Numbered from the stretch's first letter, positions 36,621 through 49,488 are shown. The stretch is DNA of 64,000 nt from Coenobita brevimanus (GCA_032717465.1 CM064671.1:54590491-54654490); one strand, 5' to 3'. Numbers and translations: made by a program. The notes: generated from the letters alone by a model not told the origin.

Positions 36621-36901
36621 CCCTCCTTCTCCCATCCATTCCCCAGCCACTTATACTCGCATTACTTCCATTCTCTATGTTCAACAATTCCTAAAAGTGT
36701 TCTCTCCATCTGCTCACTTTTTCTCCCTTCTCCACTAGGAATCTACCATTTTTATCTTTCATTCCCCTACTAACTTCACTGCCACCCTGTCTTAATCTTT
36801 TCACTTCTTTCCAGAACATTTTCTTACAGTCCCTCCACTTTACACTCAAATTCTTCCAAATTCCTCATCCACTTTCTTCTTACTCTCTCTTACTAATCTT
36901 T

Positions 36902-38130
36902 TCACCTTTGTCTTCCTTTCACATGCAACTCTCTCTTCCACCTCTCAACTTCTTCCACGCCCCTATTTCTCATCCATTCATTGTATGCTTTCTTCTTTTG
37001 TGCCACTGCCTGTCTCGCCTCTTCATTCCACCATGCTGTTCCTTGCACCCCTTTCCGTCTTCTCTTCACCCCACACACCACATCACATGCTGCACACATT
37101 TCTTCTGTGAATATCTTGCACACACCTTCCACGTCCCCCATCTGCTCCAATTCATATTTACCCGATCGTTCCTTCACTTCTCTCTTATATTCTGCCTTTT
37201 TCTCATCCTCTTGTAACCTTTCCACTCTCCTTGCAACTACTCCTTCCTCTCTCCTTCCCTTCTTCTATTTCTCCATCTTACTTGGATCTTAATTCTGGCC
37301 ACCACCAAGTAATGGTCAGAAAGTCCACTCCCCCAGCCTCTATAAGCTCTTGCATCCATTACACATCTTCGCATCTTTTCATCCACACACACATAATCAA
37401 TCATTGCCTTCCTTTCATTCAGTTCACCACCCACCCTTCTCATCACTCGCCATGTACACCTGTGGATCACTTTGTGCCTGAAGAGGGAGTTGGCTATCAC
37501 CAACCCCCTCCCAGCACAAATGTCCACTAACGCACTGCCATACTCATTTATCTCTGCAGGCACACCCCACTCATCAACTATTCCATCCACCTTCACATTC
37601 CCTACTTTACCGTTCATATCACCAATCAAAAGCACTCTCATTCCTTCCAAACTTTTCCATGCACATTTCCACATTTGTCCAGAACTCTTCTTTCACTCTG
37701 CTTGCACGATCCTGAGTTGGAGCATACATGCACACAATCGCCCACATTTGTATTCCAACTTTCAATCTTACCCACACAATCCTTGACCCAACTGATCCAT
37801 ACTCTCTTATGTTCTTCTTCCATCTTTTACTCACAACAATACACACTCTTTCTTTTGCCCTCTCATTCTCACCTACCCTTGCACATATACCCCATCCATA
37901 CTCCCATTCTCTCACACTCTCTCCCCTCTATTTAGTTTCATTTACTCCACATACATCCACTTTTGCACCCTCTAGCACCTGGACAATCTCTCTCTCTTTC
38001 ACCTCAGTATTCGAACCCCTTACACTCCACATCGCGATCCGTACCATGTCCTTTGTCCTGTCCTTGGTCGTCATCTTTTGGTCAGTCCTTGTCCGAGGTT
38101 TCTTGTTCATCTTTTTAGTTAGCTGTTTTC
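36902..38130 (-). pseudogene. RTE-type LINE endonuclease
   Basis: Minus-strand frames give VRIAMWSVRGSNTEVKEREI then VDVCGVNETK at the start (motifs NVR and xxETK). Further on are VCMYAPTQDRASRVKEEFW (the YAP motif), RVLLIGDMNGKVGN (GD-N) and LSDHYLVVARIKI (the SDH motif). These are the catalytic blocks of an AP-type endonuclease in order. The frame changes several times, so the gene is broken, though every motif remains readable. The following segment is a basic linker toward the reverse transcriptase. Confidence 0.8.
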
Positions 38131-38228
38131 CGGGGAGGGGCACTAACCCTCCGCCAACCCTTTTAGTCGCCTCATACGGCAAGCACGGATACTGGGGGAG
38201 TATTCTCGAAAAAAACCCTACCTCCAGT

Positions 38229-38230
38229 AT

Positions 38231-38308
<78 letters not shown>
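38229..38308. repeat. (TA)n microsatellite
   Basis: A TA run of about 78 bp at the 5' end of the RTE-type LINE. Confidence 0.95.
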
Positions 38309-38310
<2 letters not shown>

Positions 38311-39470
38311 TATATCGCACATTATCTCCACCTTGTTCTCAGGGAGCCGTTGGCACATAAGCTTAACATGTGTAGCTCGCACCTGGAAATATCCTTGATC
38401 AATCTCGGGTCAGTCACACTCTTCGAGATATTTTTTTCCCCATTCTCTGTTTACCCATCAATAATTTTGGAGATTTGGATATTATCATGGACGATGTGAA
38501 ATGTAATTTAGGGAATGCTTGACTCTTAACTAACCCTGATTGCGTGAATCACAGGCCAAAGTGTATTCGACAAACGATCTTGTAAGTTTCTCCCCCTGTC
38601 CCCCGCCCTCTCTCTCTCTCTCTCTCTCTCTCCTTGCTAACCTGCTTACTTTTTTTTTACTTACAATCTCCTCAATCCCATTCTTTTTCTTAGCTATTCT
38701 CACTTGGACAAACCACCTAAAATTACTGATCTCTGTCTTTTCCAGTTGTATCCACCTTTACCCAATATTATTCATGACTGTAATAGACTCTCTAAACAGT
38801 AAGGAGTATTCAACGACAAACGATTAAGAAGCAAAATAATCATATCACTGTATATACAGGCATGTAGAGTTTGCAGCTTGCCAACACCCCATCCTTATAT
38901 TCTGTCAAGTATCTTGTATTTTGTAGACTGTCATTTTTCTAGCTAAATGAATTTATGTGTTTGTAGGACACTGATTTCCCAGGCCAGATTCCTGTTTCCT
39001 TTAACTCTGAATGCTAGTGTCTGCACTCTCGTGAACCATGGCTTCTTCATACCCTTCAATATTATCCCTGACCAAAAGCTGTACCCAGGGTCTCACACAG
39101 AACCGAGTTAGTGGTTCGTTGTTTTTCTTATGACTCCACACGCTTTCTGTTTATAATTCGTAATAAAAGTTATATGCTATAGTGTGTCACTCCCATTTAT
39201 CTTTTTTTGTTCATGGTCATCGTCATTAAATGTATGGTATATGTGGTGGGTTGATCTGTGTTTCAGGTCTGAAGTTGGTTATGTTAACTGAAACGTAACA
39301 CTCACTTGAATAAAACATGCTTGTTGTCACGCTGGTCTTGCTGGCTACCGTGAAATTCCGCTTCCCTCAGCGTGAAAATGTTGTTATATACATCAGTGTC
39401 GGTTGACACTCTATGTAGGGAAGTCGCCAAATAGTCCATAAGTGTTAACAAATATGATCTTGCTTAACTT
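38309..39470. other. Spacer, no gene seen
   Basis: It holds a (CT)n tract near 38609-38632. Otherwise I see no feature. Confidence 0.5.
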
Positions 39471-39477
39471 CCAAACA

Positions 39478-39514
<37 letters not shown>

Positions 39515-39922
39515 GTTGTTGTTGTTGTTGTTGTAATTATCATACCGGTAATCATCATCATCATCATCATCTTCATTTTGTTATCTCTATATTAAGACCC
39601 AGCTTCAATCTTCATGCTTCTCTGTACCGAAAGCATCTCCTAATGTCTCTAAAACATAACGCCAACACGCTAAGACACACGTGACAAAAATCACTGTTTT
39701 TCTATAGTTTTTGTTTTCTTCTTCCTCTTCATTTTCTTCTTCTTCTTCTTCTTCCTTCTCCTCCTCCTCCTCCTCCTCCTCCTCTTCGTCTTCTCCTTTT
39801 TCGGCTTTCCTTCCTTCTTTTTTCTTTCTTCTTCAACTTTTTTTCTTTTTCTTTCTTCTTCTTTTGTAAACACTCTGTCTCTAAAATGGCTAAGCTTATT
39901 ACTTTTTTTTTTTTTTTTTTTC
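39478..39922. repeat. (ATT)n, (TTG)n and long polypyrimidine tract
   Basis: (ATT)n spans 39478-39513 and (TTG)n 39514-39534. A TTC/CTC-rich tract runs from 39711 to 39870, and a T-run covers 39902-39922. The polypurine strand could form triplex DNA. The lysine/arginine-rich open frames here are artefacts. Confidence 0.85.
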
Positions 39923-40159
39923 AAAAAGAGACTTCATTCTCGACTGGGTAGGAAGCATGGTACATACTGTATGGTCTAAAAAGGTTCAAAGGTAATAGGT
40001 CGCGACTAGATCCCTTTACATTTCTTATCCGGTTTAAACACAGTTTGGTATAGGGGTAACGGGAGAACAAAGTGTGAAATGCTTCAATTTGGGGAACAAC
40101 TAGTAAAAATTTTAAGTCACAGGAAAGTGTGAAACTTTCTACCCTTTTGCTCAAAAAGT

Positions 40160-40400
40160 TTTTATTCAATTGGGATTAAACTTAGTGGCAAGATTTAGGG
40201 TCAGCCAAACATAAAATTATCTAAATGTAAGATCAACAGGACAAAGGTTACAGTTACAGAACAAAGTCATAAACATTTGATCCAATCTGAACCAAACTTA
40301 GAGGTGGGCTTCAAGCTTACCCAAAGACTAACTACTTCAGGTTTGAGAACAATTGGGTAAAGGTCAAGGTTACTGAACTACGTCAAAATTTCGGCCACAG
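40160..40400. repeat. Diverged tandem units with AAAGGTCAAGG motif
   Basis: Two units share GGATTAAACTTAGTGGC / TGAACCAAACTTAGAGGTGG and then CAAAGGTTACAGTTAC / TAAAGGTCAAGGTTAC, about 125 bp apart. Confidence 0.5.
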
Positions 40401-40692
40401 ACTGATTGTAGAACTTCTCGTTATTTTCTTTAGAAAATTATAATCAGCTCAAGGGAGAGTTGTCAAAATGAAACGGGTTAGTCAGAGCCTTCATTAATTC
40501 CTCTAATAATGCTATGCTTATCGGATGAAAAACTTAAAACTCTGGAATCTCGCTACACATAATCAGTTAAGTAGGCATTTAAAAAACCATTTATTCAAAT
40601 CTTATAAAGATGTAGAAATGGAAACACATTAAAAAACATCAGAACAAGGTCGAGGCAGTAAAACTACATGCAATGCCATCTCTAAGTTTTTT

Positions 40693-40868
40693 TACCGTCT
40701 TTGCCTGTATTCCCTACTGTTTTTGACATCCCGTGTTTCAAGCGCAGTGTATCCAGGCATCTCGAAATGAACAGATATTGAATCTGGATCTCTGATTTTT
40801 TTTTTTCTTGAAGGGAACGATCTTGCGGACTTCTGGCCTTTGTTCCTTCTTCCTTAGATAAAAGTAGC
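40693..40868 (+). mobile_element. EN-RT LINE 3' end fragment
   Basis: It matches the end of the 3.27-kb family, with AAGCGCAGTGTATCCAGGCA and the downstream ACGATCTTGCGGACTTCTGG. It is a short 5'-truncated copy without a long A-tail. Confidence 0.7.
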
Positions 40869-40951
40869 ATAAGTGCACCCAAAAAGTGTCTTCACAGATG
40901 GAGTACAACCACTAACCTATAATGCAGTAGCCTACTGGACATGAATGTTTA

Positions 40952-41005
<54 letters not shown>

Positions 41006-42212
41006 ATATCAATGGGACTTACCCCTTTGGCTTGGGCTGACGGTTGGAAACATTTTTGTTTTGCAGGTTAATATATCTTGCCTGCAGTGTGTTAATAATT
41101 ATAAAATAGGTCCATCATAATTTTACACATACGGTTTTTTAAAAAGTGTGTGTAATAACAGTATCACTAATAACTCTAACCGTGAAGGCAGCGAAAAATA
41201 TACCTGCCAGTTAACAATGGCTGTTTGGGGTATGGGGAGATGATTAGTGACGGGCGAGAGAGGCGCGGCGGCGCTCGTTTTGGCTCACCCTCCCCTCTGC
41301 CCTGAACATGTGGAGGCGGGAAAAAGGGACACCTGAGCACGATTGTTGTTAGCATACTGTGGATATTTTGTATGATTTAGTTATTTGTATCTTTAGCCTT
41401 TAGAGTAGGATAGCGATTTATTTGTTAGGTTTATCAGTGTTTGACTGTTAAATTGTTTTATTTTTCTTTACAGATTAGTTTATGACATCAACGATGATTA
41501 AAGAAATGAAAAAAAATAAAATAAAAAGTGAAAAAAGAATGACCAAATGACCTTGGTCTTTGGGCCCGTGGCTGATAGACCCCTCCCCACCAAACCCCTG
41601 AGCAGATTTTAGTGCTCGAGAGTTTACACCCACAAAAAAAAAAAAAAAAAAAAAAAACAAAAAAATCCGCACTCTTTTAGCGTGATAAATTTTGACACAC
41701 CGGACGAGAGAACTGATAATAAACCCCTTAGTTAACGTGCCTGGTTGGTGTATCTGATTTGCTGAGCCTTAAGTCGGTATTCATAGTTGCATCGAAGGCT
41801 GAGGAGCATCTCTTACAATACTAAGCAGCTTGTTTTGCCAATAATTTTCAATCTTTTACGTTATTTAGAGAGGCTGAGTAACAACATAGTTTTCATAAAA
41901 TTTATAAACGAGGATGTCGATATGTAATATGGAGAAAAAAATATCTAAGAAGTGTTACGAAGAATCCGAAACCATTTTGAATATGAACCCTAGGTTCGAG
42001 TACTCTTTAGTGTGTAACTTGTAACCTTGCCAGTTTGGCGCGGAAATCGCCATTTCTAGCACTCTGAATCATTTAGCGTATATTACACGTATGTGAAATT
42101 CTGCTAGCGCTTTATATTGCACTTATATTTAAACTAATACATACCTTTTAGTAGGCTCAGTGCTTAATGAAACAAGACTGCTATATTGCACTTCTTTCTT
42201 CTGCCACCGAGG
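40869..42212. other. Spacer with (TG)n and poly(A)
   Basis: (TG)n lies at about 40954-41003 and an A-run at 41634-41657. A GC-rich patch occurs near 41248-41320. No gene is recognisable. Confidence 0.5.
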
Positions 42213-42696
42213 TACACTGGCGGTCAAAAGTTCTGTCCTGATCTCAGGCACAGTATGAATCTCTACCAACTTGAGGTTCGAACAACGGTGCTTCGGGACG
42301 AGGGAGATGCGAGGTAACGGGGTGGCAGGAGGCGGGGCAGAGGGAGGGATTCAGTGTCCATATCCATGGGAAAGTAAGTAACCAACATTGCCATGATCTC
42401 AATGTGGTTCACTGATATGGTGATATTAAACTGATATGAACATGAGATACAGGTAACTGTATTCTCCGCGAGGCATAAGTTTTTATAAGGGGATTAATAG
42501 AATAACTGTTAGTGCCATGATTGTTTCTCAGTTCTCGTAACATAGGAGCATTCAGTTTGTACTTAATTTTTGTTAATAATCGTTTGCATAACTGTGATTC
42601 ATTGGTTTCTTTGCAGAGGGGCCAGTCGTTGGTTATCATTGGATACTAAGCTTTTCAGTGATTATTATGGTCATACTTTTCTGTCCTTAATCAGTT

Positions 42697-43818
42697 GATG
42701 GTGGAGAGTGGAATCTGAAGAAGCTGCTGATTGCAGATGATACTGCACTGGAGGCTGATTCAGAGGAGAGATTGAGACAGATGGTAGAGGAGTTTGGAAG
42801 GGTGTGTGAAAGGAGGAAATTGAAAGTAAATGAGAATAAGAGTAAAGTGAAGTGTACGAGGTTGGTAGACGGTAGGGGGATGAATATAGTTTCGAATGGT
42901 GAGTTGCTTGAGGAGGTAGAGTGTTTTAAATATTTAGGGTCACATGTTGCTGTGGATGGAAGAATAGACGCAGAAGTGAAGTTTAGAATGAATGAAGTAG
43001 GTAAGGTGCTGGAAGGAATGAAAAAAGTGTTTAAATGTCGTTCGCTTAAAATGGATGTAAAGAAAAGGCTGTATGAAGGTGTTGTGGTACCGACTGCGTT
43101 ATATGGGCCTGAAACATGGAATATGTGTGTAGCAGAGAGGAAAAGTTTGAATGTAATGGAGATGAGGTGGCTGAGGAGTATGTGTGGAATGACGTGTATG
43201 GATCGAGTGCGAAATGATGAAGTGCGAAGGAACTGGAGTTCTTCGGGAGATGGGTGGTAGAGTTCAGCAGAGGGTGTTGCGATGGTTTCGGCATATGGAG
43301 AGAACGGATAATGAGCGATTGGTGAAAAAGATAACTAGATCTGATGTGAGAGGTGTAAGGCTGAGAGGAAGACACCGAATTGGATGGATGGACAGTGTGA
43401 AGAGAGTGCTGGGTGCGAGAGGGATGTCTGTTAAGCAAGGAAGTGTGGCTGTGCGTGACAGAAATAAATGGAGAGAAATTGGGAATGAATAAATGATGAC
43501 GCAGCCCTGAGGGGATATTCTCCCGCATTTGGTCTGATCAGCTAGTCAGGTCAGGTGCGGGTAAGGGGATGGGTCTATTATGATGTGGCAGGGGTAAACC
43601 AGCTCTGCTGTCGGGCCCTGCTGCGGATGTCACTGATTGCACTGCGCAGTTGACCCTTGTGCGGTGTGATGCGGTGAGGATCTGTCCCTTCTCCCCTTTG
43701 GGGTTAAGATGAGAATGAATGGGTTTGAATGGATGAGTAAATGGGGAGTGTGTCGTCCTGTCTCGGCTACCTCCCTTTCCTTGGGGGAAGCAGCCTAGGT
43801 ATATAGATAGATAGATAG
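42697..43818 (+). mobile_element. RTE-type LINE inserted in the Tc1 end
   Basis: This is a 5'-truncated copy of about 1.12 kb with an 8-bp target duplication AATCAGTT and an (ATAG)n tail at 43802-43818. Its 3' sequence differs from the family at 35.04 kb, so it is a second RTE-type lineage. It is younger than the transposon it entered. Confidence 0.88.
42727..43492 (+). pseudogene. RTE-type reverse transcriptase C-terminal part
   Basis: Motif C appears at the start as LIADDTALEA, followed by REFGRVCERRKLKVNENKSK-like sequence, then VECFKYLGSHVAVDGRIDAE and WNMCVAERKSLNVMEMRWLR. A frame change near 43213 passes to RVLRWFRHMERTDNERLVKK, ending at 43492. The order matches the RTE-type C-terminus. 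One frameshift separates the two open frames of about 162 and 92 codons. The endonuclease and most of the RT palm are missing. Confidence 0.82.
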
Positions 43819-44497
43819 AATCAGTTTATAATTCATACACACTTACAGGTATACCACCGTGATTCTGAGTCCCTTTCAGCTAAGGAAGAACTTTATAGCA
43901 AAAGCCTGATCATTTCAGTCAGTTTCAGGAGGTGCTCGGGATGAAGTTAGAAAATGTAAGGGCAAATTTTAATTAGAGAAAAATGAAACAAATGAGTTAA
44001 ACAAATGAATTTATTTATATCAAACACTAGATCTCTAACCCCTTTCCAGCCATTCAGACCCTTCCTGTGAACCTCCTACCTCATTCGTCCCTCTTCCCGA
44101 ACTCTCTCCGCCCACTTTCATTCTTCCTACCTACTTACTCCATCCCCTGAGGGTCATGGACCTCCTTTTTGGACCAGGTGCTACATGTGATAAAAAATAC
44201 AGGGAAAGCTAACTGGTATGGAGTTTCCCTTTACCACGTATACCACGACATTCATTTTATTATTATCTAGAAGTAATCTGACCAGCTTTATTCGTAGACT
44301 TTTGATTACATGAATACTGTAAATACTCATTTTCCAAATCTTCCCTTATTCATTGTAGAAAAAAAAAATGAACTACTGAATCAATACGAAAGTTTTAATA
44401 AGCACTGCAAGTTATTTTGGAATGCAAGAATGAGACAATGGGAGGAATGCAGAACCTCTTAATTATGCAATGAAATGACATGAGTGGTTGTTTGAAA

Positions 44498-44617
<120 letters not shown>

Positions 44618-44753
44618 GTTGTTTTGAATGCTGAGGAGAGCGGCAGTGCAAGATGGCATTACCAATGTTATCTTGCAATATAATCAACAGCGAGCAATGA
44701 ATAGTCTAAGACTACATTACCAACTATTTCATTATTTCGTATTCGTTGTAGAA

Positions 44754-45604
44754 ATGGCAGAGACGCGGAACGTGGCGGGTGAAGGGAAGAGTGCAAATGA
44801 TCGTCGGGTCATTACCCTCCGTGGCTGCATCACCGGGCGGTGGGAAGTGGGAAAGTCCTCAAGAGAAATTGCCCTTCTCACGGTGTCTCTGTCAGGACTG
44901 TGAACCGAGGGATTCGTCGGTGGCAAATGGAGGGCTCAGTGAAGACAAAGTCCCGCAGTGAAAGACCTCGAGTTCACACTCATCAAGAAGTCGCCCGTAT
45001 AGCGGACATGGTAAACGAGCAGTCAAAGTGTTCTGCAGTTCAGGTTACTCGGGCTCTAAAGCTTTCCTGTAATCCGCGGACGACGAGAAGACGCAGTCAC
45101 GAGATGGGCATTCACTGTTGTAGGATGTCCAAGAAAGAAAAACTCTCAAGCCAGTAAAGAGAGTAGACTGGGCTTTGCTTTACAGTATTTAGGAACAGAT
45201 GTATATTTCTGGAACACAGTAATATTTACTGATGAGAAATACTTAACGTCGGTGGAAGCAGGGACTCGAACGTTCTGGAGACCAGTAAACACAAGGCATG
45301 AAATGAATAATATACAGGAAAAGGGCAAAAATGGTAGGGTGCCCCTATCATTTAGGGGTTGGATGTGGGCCAATGGACCTGGAGAATTGACGAAAATAGA
45401 AGGAAGATTTAAAGAGGAAAAATACAGTGACGTGTTAGTAATTGTTTTATTGCCATCCGTGCAAAATATGGCAATCCCACATCCTCATCCTTTTGGATTC
45501 ATTCACGATAGGTAAAGGATTGGCTAAATCTGCATCCGGATATGTCATTTCACTACATAGAGAAGGGTTGTGAACTAAATCCAATCGATTGTATGTGTGT
45601 CATT
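44754..45604 (+). pseudogene. Tc1/mariner-type transposase, frameshifted
   Basis: The ATG at 44754 starts an N-terminal helix-turn-helix domain with RRVITLRGCITGRWEVGKSS. A one-base shift near 44880 moves reading to TVNRGIRRWQMEGSVKTKSR, the second DNA-binding helix and linker. The catalytic part has VIFTDEKYLTS near 45217-45245 (first Asp), GFIHDR near 45500 (second Asp) and ELNPIDCM near 45570, where relatives have NPIEN or NPID. So the triad looks like D, D and D, or D, D and E. Several frames are needed, so it is dead. Such enzymes cut and paste at TA sites. Confidence 0.75.
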
Positions 45605-45611
45605 AACATTG

Positions 45612-46288
45612 TAGTGTTTGACTCATATAATTTCACTGAACTCATTTGTTTCAGTTTTCCCTAACTAAAATTTGCCGCTATATTTTCTAACTTCATCCCG
45701 AGTACCTCCGGAAACTGATTAAAATGATCAGGCTTTTGCTATAAAGTTCTTCCTTAGCTGAAGGGACTAAAAATCACGGTGGTATACCTGTGTGACATGA
45801 ATTATAATTTTATTAAAGAAATAAAAGTTTGACCATAATAATCGCTGAAAAGCTTAATATCCAATGATAACCAACGACTGACTCCTCTGCAAAGAAACCA
45901 ACGAATCACAGTTATGCAAACGATTATTAACAAAAATGAAATACAAACTGAATGCTCCTACGTTACGAGAACTGAGAAACATCATGGCACTAACAGTTAT
46001 TCTATTAATCCCCTTATAAAAACTTATGCCTCGCGGAGAATACAGTTACCTGTATCTCATGTTCATATCAGTTTAATATCACCATATCAGTGAACCACAT
46101 TGAGATCATGGCAATATTGGTTACTTATTTTCCCATGGATATGGACACTGAATCCCTCCCTCTGCCCCCGCCTCCTGCCACCCCGGTACCTCGCATCTCC
46201 CTCGTCCCGAAGCACCGTTGTTCGAACCTCAAGTTGGTAGAGATATATGTTGTGCCTGAGATCAGGGCAGAACTTTTGACCGTCAGTG
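45612..46288 (-). repeat. Right inverted terminal repeat
   Basis: This 677-bp arm reads, inverted, like the left arm, including TTCAGATTCC-poor flank and the shared CTTCGGGACGAGGGAGATGC block. It is uninterrupted and serves as the reference for the LINE insertion in the left arm. Confidence 0.85.
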
Positions 46289-46290
46289 TA

Positions 46291-47173
46291 CAGTACATAC
46301 TATGAGTCTGAGGATGTTTTGGAAGTTGCGGACGGACATAACAAACTATGAAACTTTTCCTTAGGGAAAAATGGAATGAGTTGGTATCAAAATATTGAGT
46401 TCTTTCATTTCATCTAGCGGAATTTTAGTAATTTTATAGGTTATTTCCCTTACCTTAATTGCATTATTAAGGCAATACTATGGCTCACCATATTTTCCAA
46501 TACATTTCTTTGTGGTTAGTACTATACTGTAGCGGTGATTTCATGCCATAGCTTTGAATGATTGAGAAACTGCCGGTCTCCCCTGGTTAAAGTAACTGCG
46601 TAGAAATTGAACAATAAAAACCTAGTTCTAAAATAAGCTGCGATGCAGCAGCATCGGTGTGAATGAGGGTAAACAACAGGCCCTACTGAAAGCTTGGCTC
46701 CAGATACAGATTTCCCAAAAATACGATACTATACTAGGTAGTAGAAAATGACGGAACACTAAAAGGAAATGGCTGATAAGAGAGAATGGATAATACACAC
46801 TGGTAAAATGGAGGGAAATATAAAACTTAAAAATCCAGAAAGGGAAGGATGTGAAGGAAAGCAAGAACATGTGACTGCTCGGAGATATAATACTGTAGTA
46901 TAGTTCTGTGGAAGTGGATGTGTTTAGCTTAGTCTGCCATCAACCCACTCTTAAAATGCTAATGGTGGTTGTCACTGTATCACAACGCATGAGAAAATCC
47001 TAAGGTGGTAACCTCAGATACGATGGGTAACAAGCAGACAAATAGTACTTTGATTTCTATATTACCTACATTTCAGTGGCTAATGCTTTGTTGAGACCTT
47101 CCTTCGAGCATTATATCCAGTGTTATGATTTATTCTTTATACACGACATGAAGCAACAGAAGTTATCCTATAT

Positions 47174-47178
<5 letters not shown>
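46291..47178. other. Spacer, no gene seen
   Basis: No open frame with protein character and no repeat boundary seen. Confidence 0.45.

Positions 47179-47230
<52 letters not shown>
47179..47230. repeat. (GA)n microsatellite
   Basis: A pure GA run of about 52 bp. Confidence 0.95.
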
Positions 47231-47232
<2 letters not shown>

Positions 47233-47339
47233 TGTACCAACCCTTCCCGCATATTGATGGCTTTGTGGCAGTGACAGTTGAGGAGGTTATCAAAGCATGG
47301 GTTGCTAATAACTGTTTTAGTGGGTGTACGTCTATGCTC

Positions 47340-47680
47340 TAAGAGCCAAATACTAGTTCTCTCCGACAAGGAGAGTATGTTCTCTCTCCTGTTTGTTTGT
47401 TTGTTAATCTGTTTGTCTCTTGACAGGATTACTCAGAACTAAAAGATTTGGACTAAATTTGGTCGGTAGAAAGCCCATGTCCCAGGGTACACTCAGTTAA
47501 CTTTTGGGACTGATCCGGATCGTATTACAGATTCTGGATTCGGAAAACACTTTTGTGAAACCTTAATCAATGATGAGAAAACCTAACCCATAGACGTCTC
47601 TATCTCTCTCTCTCTAACCCATTATGAAGAATGGTTTGTTGGAGAGATGCGCTCCACTGAGTGCCCCTCTAGTGTTTACT
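47340..47680 (+). repeat. Dispersed repeat, copy 1
   Basis: It shares TACAGATTCTGGATTCGGAA and AATGATGAGAAAACC-type blocks with 62560-62850 on the same strand. The order is ACAGGATTACTCA, GGACTAAATTTGG, then GAAAACACTTTTG. No protein is evident. Confidence 0.7.
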
Positions 47681-48693
47681 GTGGTATGCACCTAACCTAA
47701 GATAGGGAAGAAGGGGTGTAATGGTCATAGATCATCGTGTGTCAACCTAAGTTTAACGATTTTTTCTCTGAGTACACCATACCTGCAAAGGACGCTTGTG
47801 AACGATTGACAAGTTAGTGAGCGCCATGTTATCCCAGTTTCTCTGATATTTTTTTTTTCATGATGGTAGCTGAACAATGAAAAATATACTGGAGCCGACA
47901 ACTCCTTTGGAAAACTCAAGATTCCAAGGACTTCTACCCCTTTATGGGTGAGAAATTAGTTGATAAAATTTACTGAATGATTGAATCAAATGCAGAAAGA
48001 ATTTCAACCCTGCATCACATAGGAATAAAATTGTTACCTTCTGTTAATCATGACGGCTGGGTCAGGCCGGGTAGTTCGTTTCCAGTCTTACCTGAGAGTA
48101 GCCTACATATCGTTCGCTTGCTTGTAATGATTTTTCAGAATGAAGTCTCAGCTTTTCTTCGACCACTCGGTGTAAGAAGAAAGTAAGTTGTTTTATCAGG
48201 GTGTTTTGTAGGTATCCAACTACGATTTAGAGTAAGTCCGGAAGCTTTTTTTGGTATAAGATCAACGGAAATAAGAGTCATGATGCGTTATCCTCGGAAA
48301 GAGTTATATTATGGACCTGTTGAAGTTGCTGCCTTATCGGTTTAATGTCAACCAAGAAGGAAAAGAAACGCTATTATAATTAAGTCATAGTTTTACCATT
48401 AATTTGTTTTACAACATGATGAGGAGATTACTAAGGTGCCCCTGTTAACTGGGTGGAGAAATCCATATGCAGCGCCTATTCAGGAAATAAATCTCCACCA
48501 CAGCGAAGCGCTCTCCACCACAATGGATCATCAGTTCACTGCATGATATATCCCAGCAGGGACGACTGTCTGTCTTTGGCTGATGAGTGTGATCATCCAG
48601 ACAGACTGGAGTTACTACATTATTGCAAAGCAAATGTTAATTATTAAAAGATATATTCCACTTTCATACAACAAGGAAAACAGTTATATATAT
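47681..48693. other. Spacer before the LTR element
   Basis: No gene recognised. It ends with ATAT, the target duplication of the LTR element. Confidence 0.5.
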
Positions 48694-49488
48694 TGTAACA
48701 TAGCCTATGATTTCATCATCCTTTGTGTAATTCTAACGTAAAGTGTGCTGCCTGTTTGATCACGAGCGTGTTCTGCCTCAGTCCCCCCCTTCTACCGTTA
48801 TAGTAGAGTAAGTCGTCCTTTCTGTTGTTCAGTGGGGGATTGTCAACTCTTTGTCCCCATGGCTTCATTTGCGCGTCCTTCTTACAAGTTGTATCAAGCT
48901 CTGCCGGCCCCTATATAATGAGCTCAGTCTCTGCATCATTGCCACTTAGATCTGCTCCTCATTTTGTTCACATCTCTGTCCTCCCCTGTACAGTTATTAT
49001 TATTGTGAGTTTCTCAGGAAGTCTCCAACCATCTAGCAGCTGTGTAATTTGAGTATAACTGTTATTGCATTTTTTCCTTGTACTGTATAGCATAAGGTGT
49101 TGATTTGTAGGCCTAGTGAAGTTTTTGTAATTTATGTAGGATTCATTTTGTTAGCCAGTTTTAATACTAGTTTGTATCTGTAATAATTTATCTTGCATTA
49201 ACTGAGCATTACCCAGTGTATTTTCATTTTATCAGGGCTGACTTAGGTAAATTTACTCTTGCTAATTTCATGTTAATAGAGGCTATTGCAGTTAACCATA
49301 TATTTAACCTGTTTTTTGCCATTACATTATCCTTATGAGTCCTGAATGTTTTGTTGTTAGTTTGTGCATTAAACTTTAACTTGTAATTTTACCTAACTCT
49401 TTTGTTTTGAACCTGGAACTTTACGGGACAGTAGTGCTTTTTAGTATTCTCACTTAAAGTGTACATTATCTTTCTCTGTTCTGTAACA
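48694..49488 (+). repeat. 5' LTR
   Basis: It begins TGTAACATAGCC and ends TCTGTAACA, 795 bp. It matches 53414-54218 almost throughout. A CCTATATAATGAGC TATA-like motif lies near 48911-48924. Confidence 0.92.

Larger units (their letters stand above)
35037..38220 (-). mobile_element. Near-complete RTE-type LINE
   Basis: Read on the minus strand, the element starts near 38218 with a leader containing GAATACTCCCCCAGTATCCG and GGCGGAGGGTTAGTGCCCCT. It ends at 35059 with GGCGTCTGGCAAT, followed by a (ATAG)n tail at 35037-35058. Length is about 3.2 kb. It has one protein with endonuclease and reverse transcriptase and no ORF1. At least five truncated relatives with the same 3' end lie in this window, so this family has been active in the lineage. 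Confidence 0.85.
42215..44029 (+). repeat. Left inverted terminal repeat, split by a LINE
   Basis: 42215-42696 and 43827-44029 together match the right end. The break contains a LINE flanked by AATCAGTT at 42689-42696 and 43819-43826. The two halves line up with the uninterrupted right end without a gap. Confidence 0.85.

Noticed and set aside
39691..39924. Lysine/arginine-rich 77-codon frame
   Set aside because: It reads a polypurine simple repeat.
46090..46305. 71-codon frame near 46.1 kb
   Set aside because: It lies in the inverted terminal repeat of the Tc1 element, and the opposite arm has no matching frame.
48825..49052. Identical 75-codon frame in both LTRs (also 53545-53772)
   Set aside because: It is duplicated only because the LTRs are duplicated. 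No start context or domain supports a gene.
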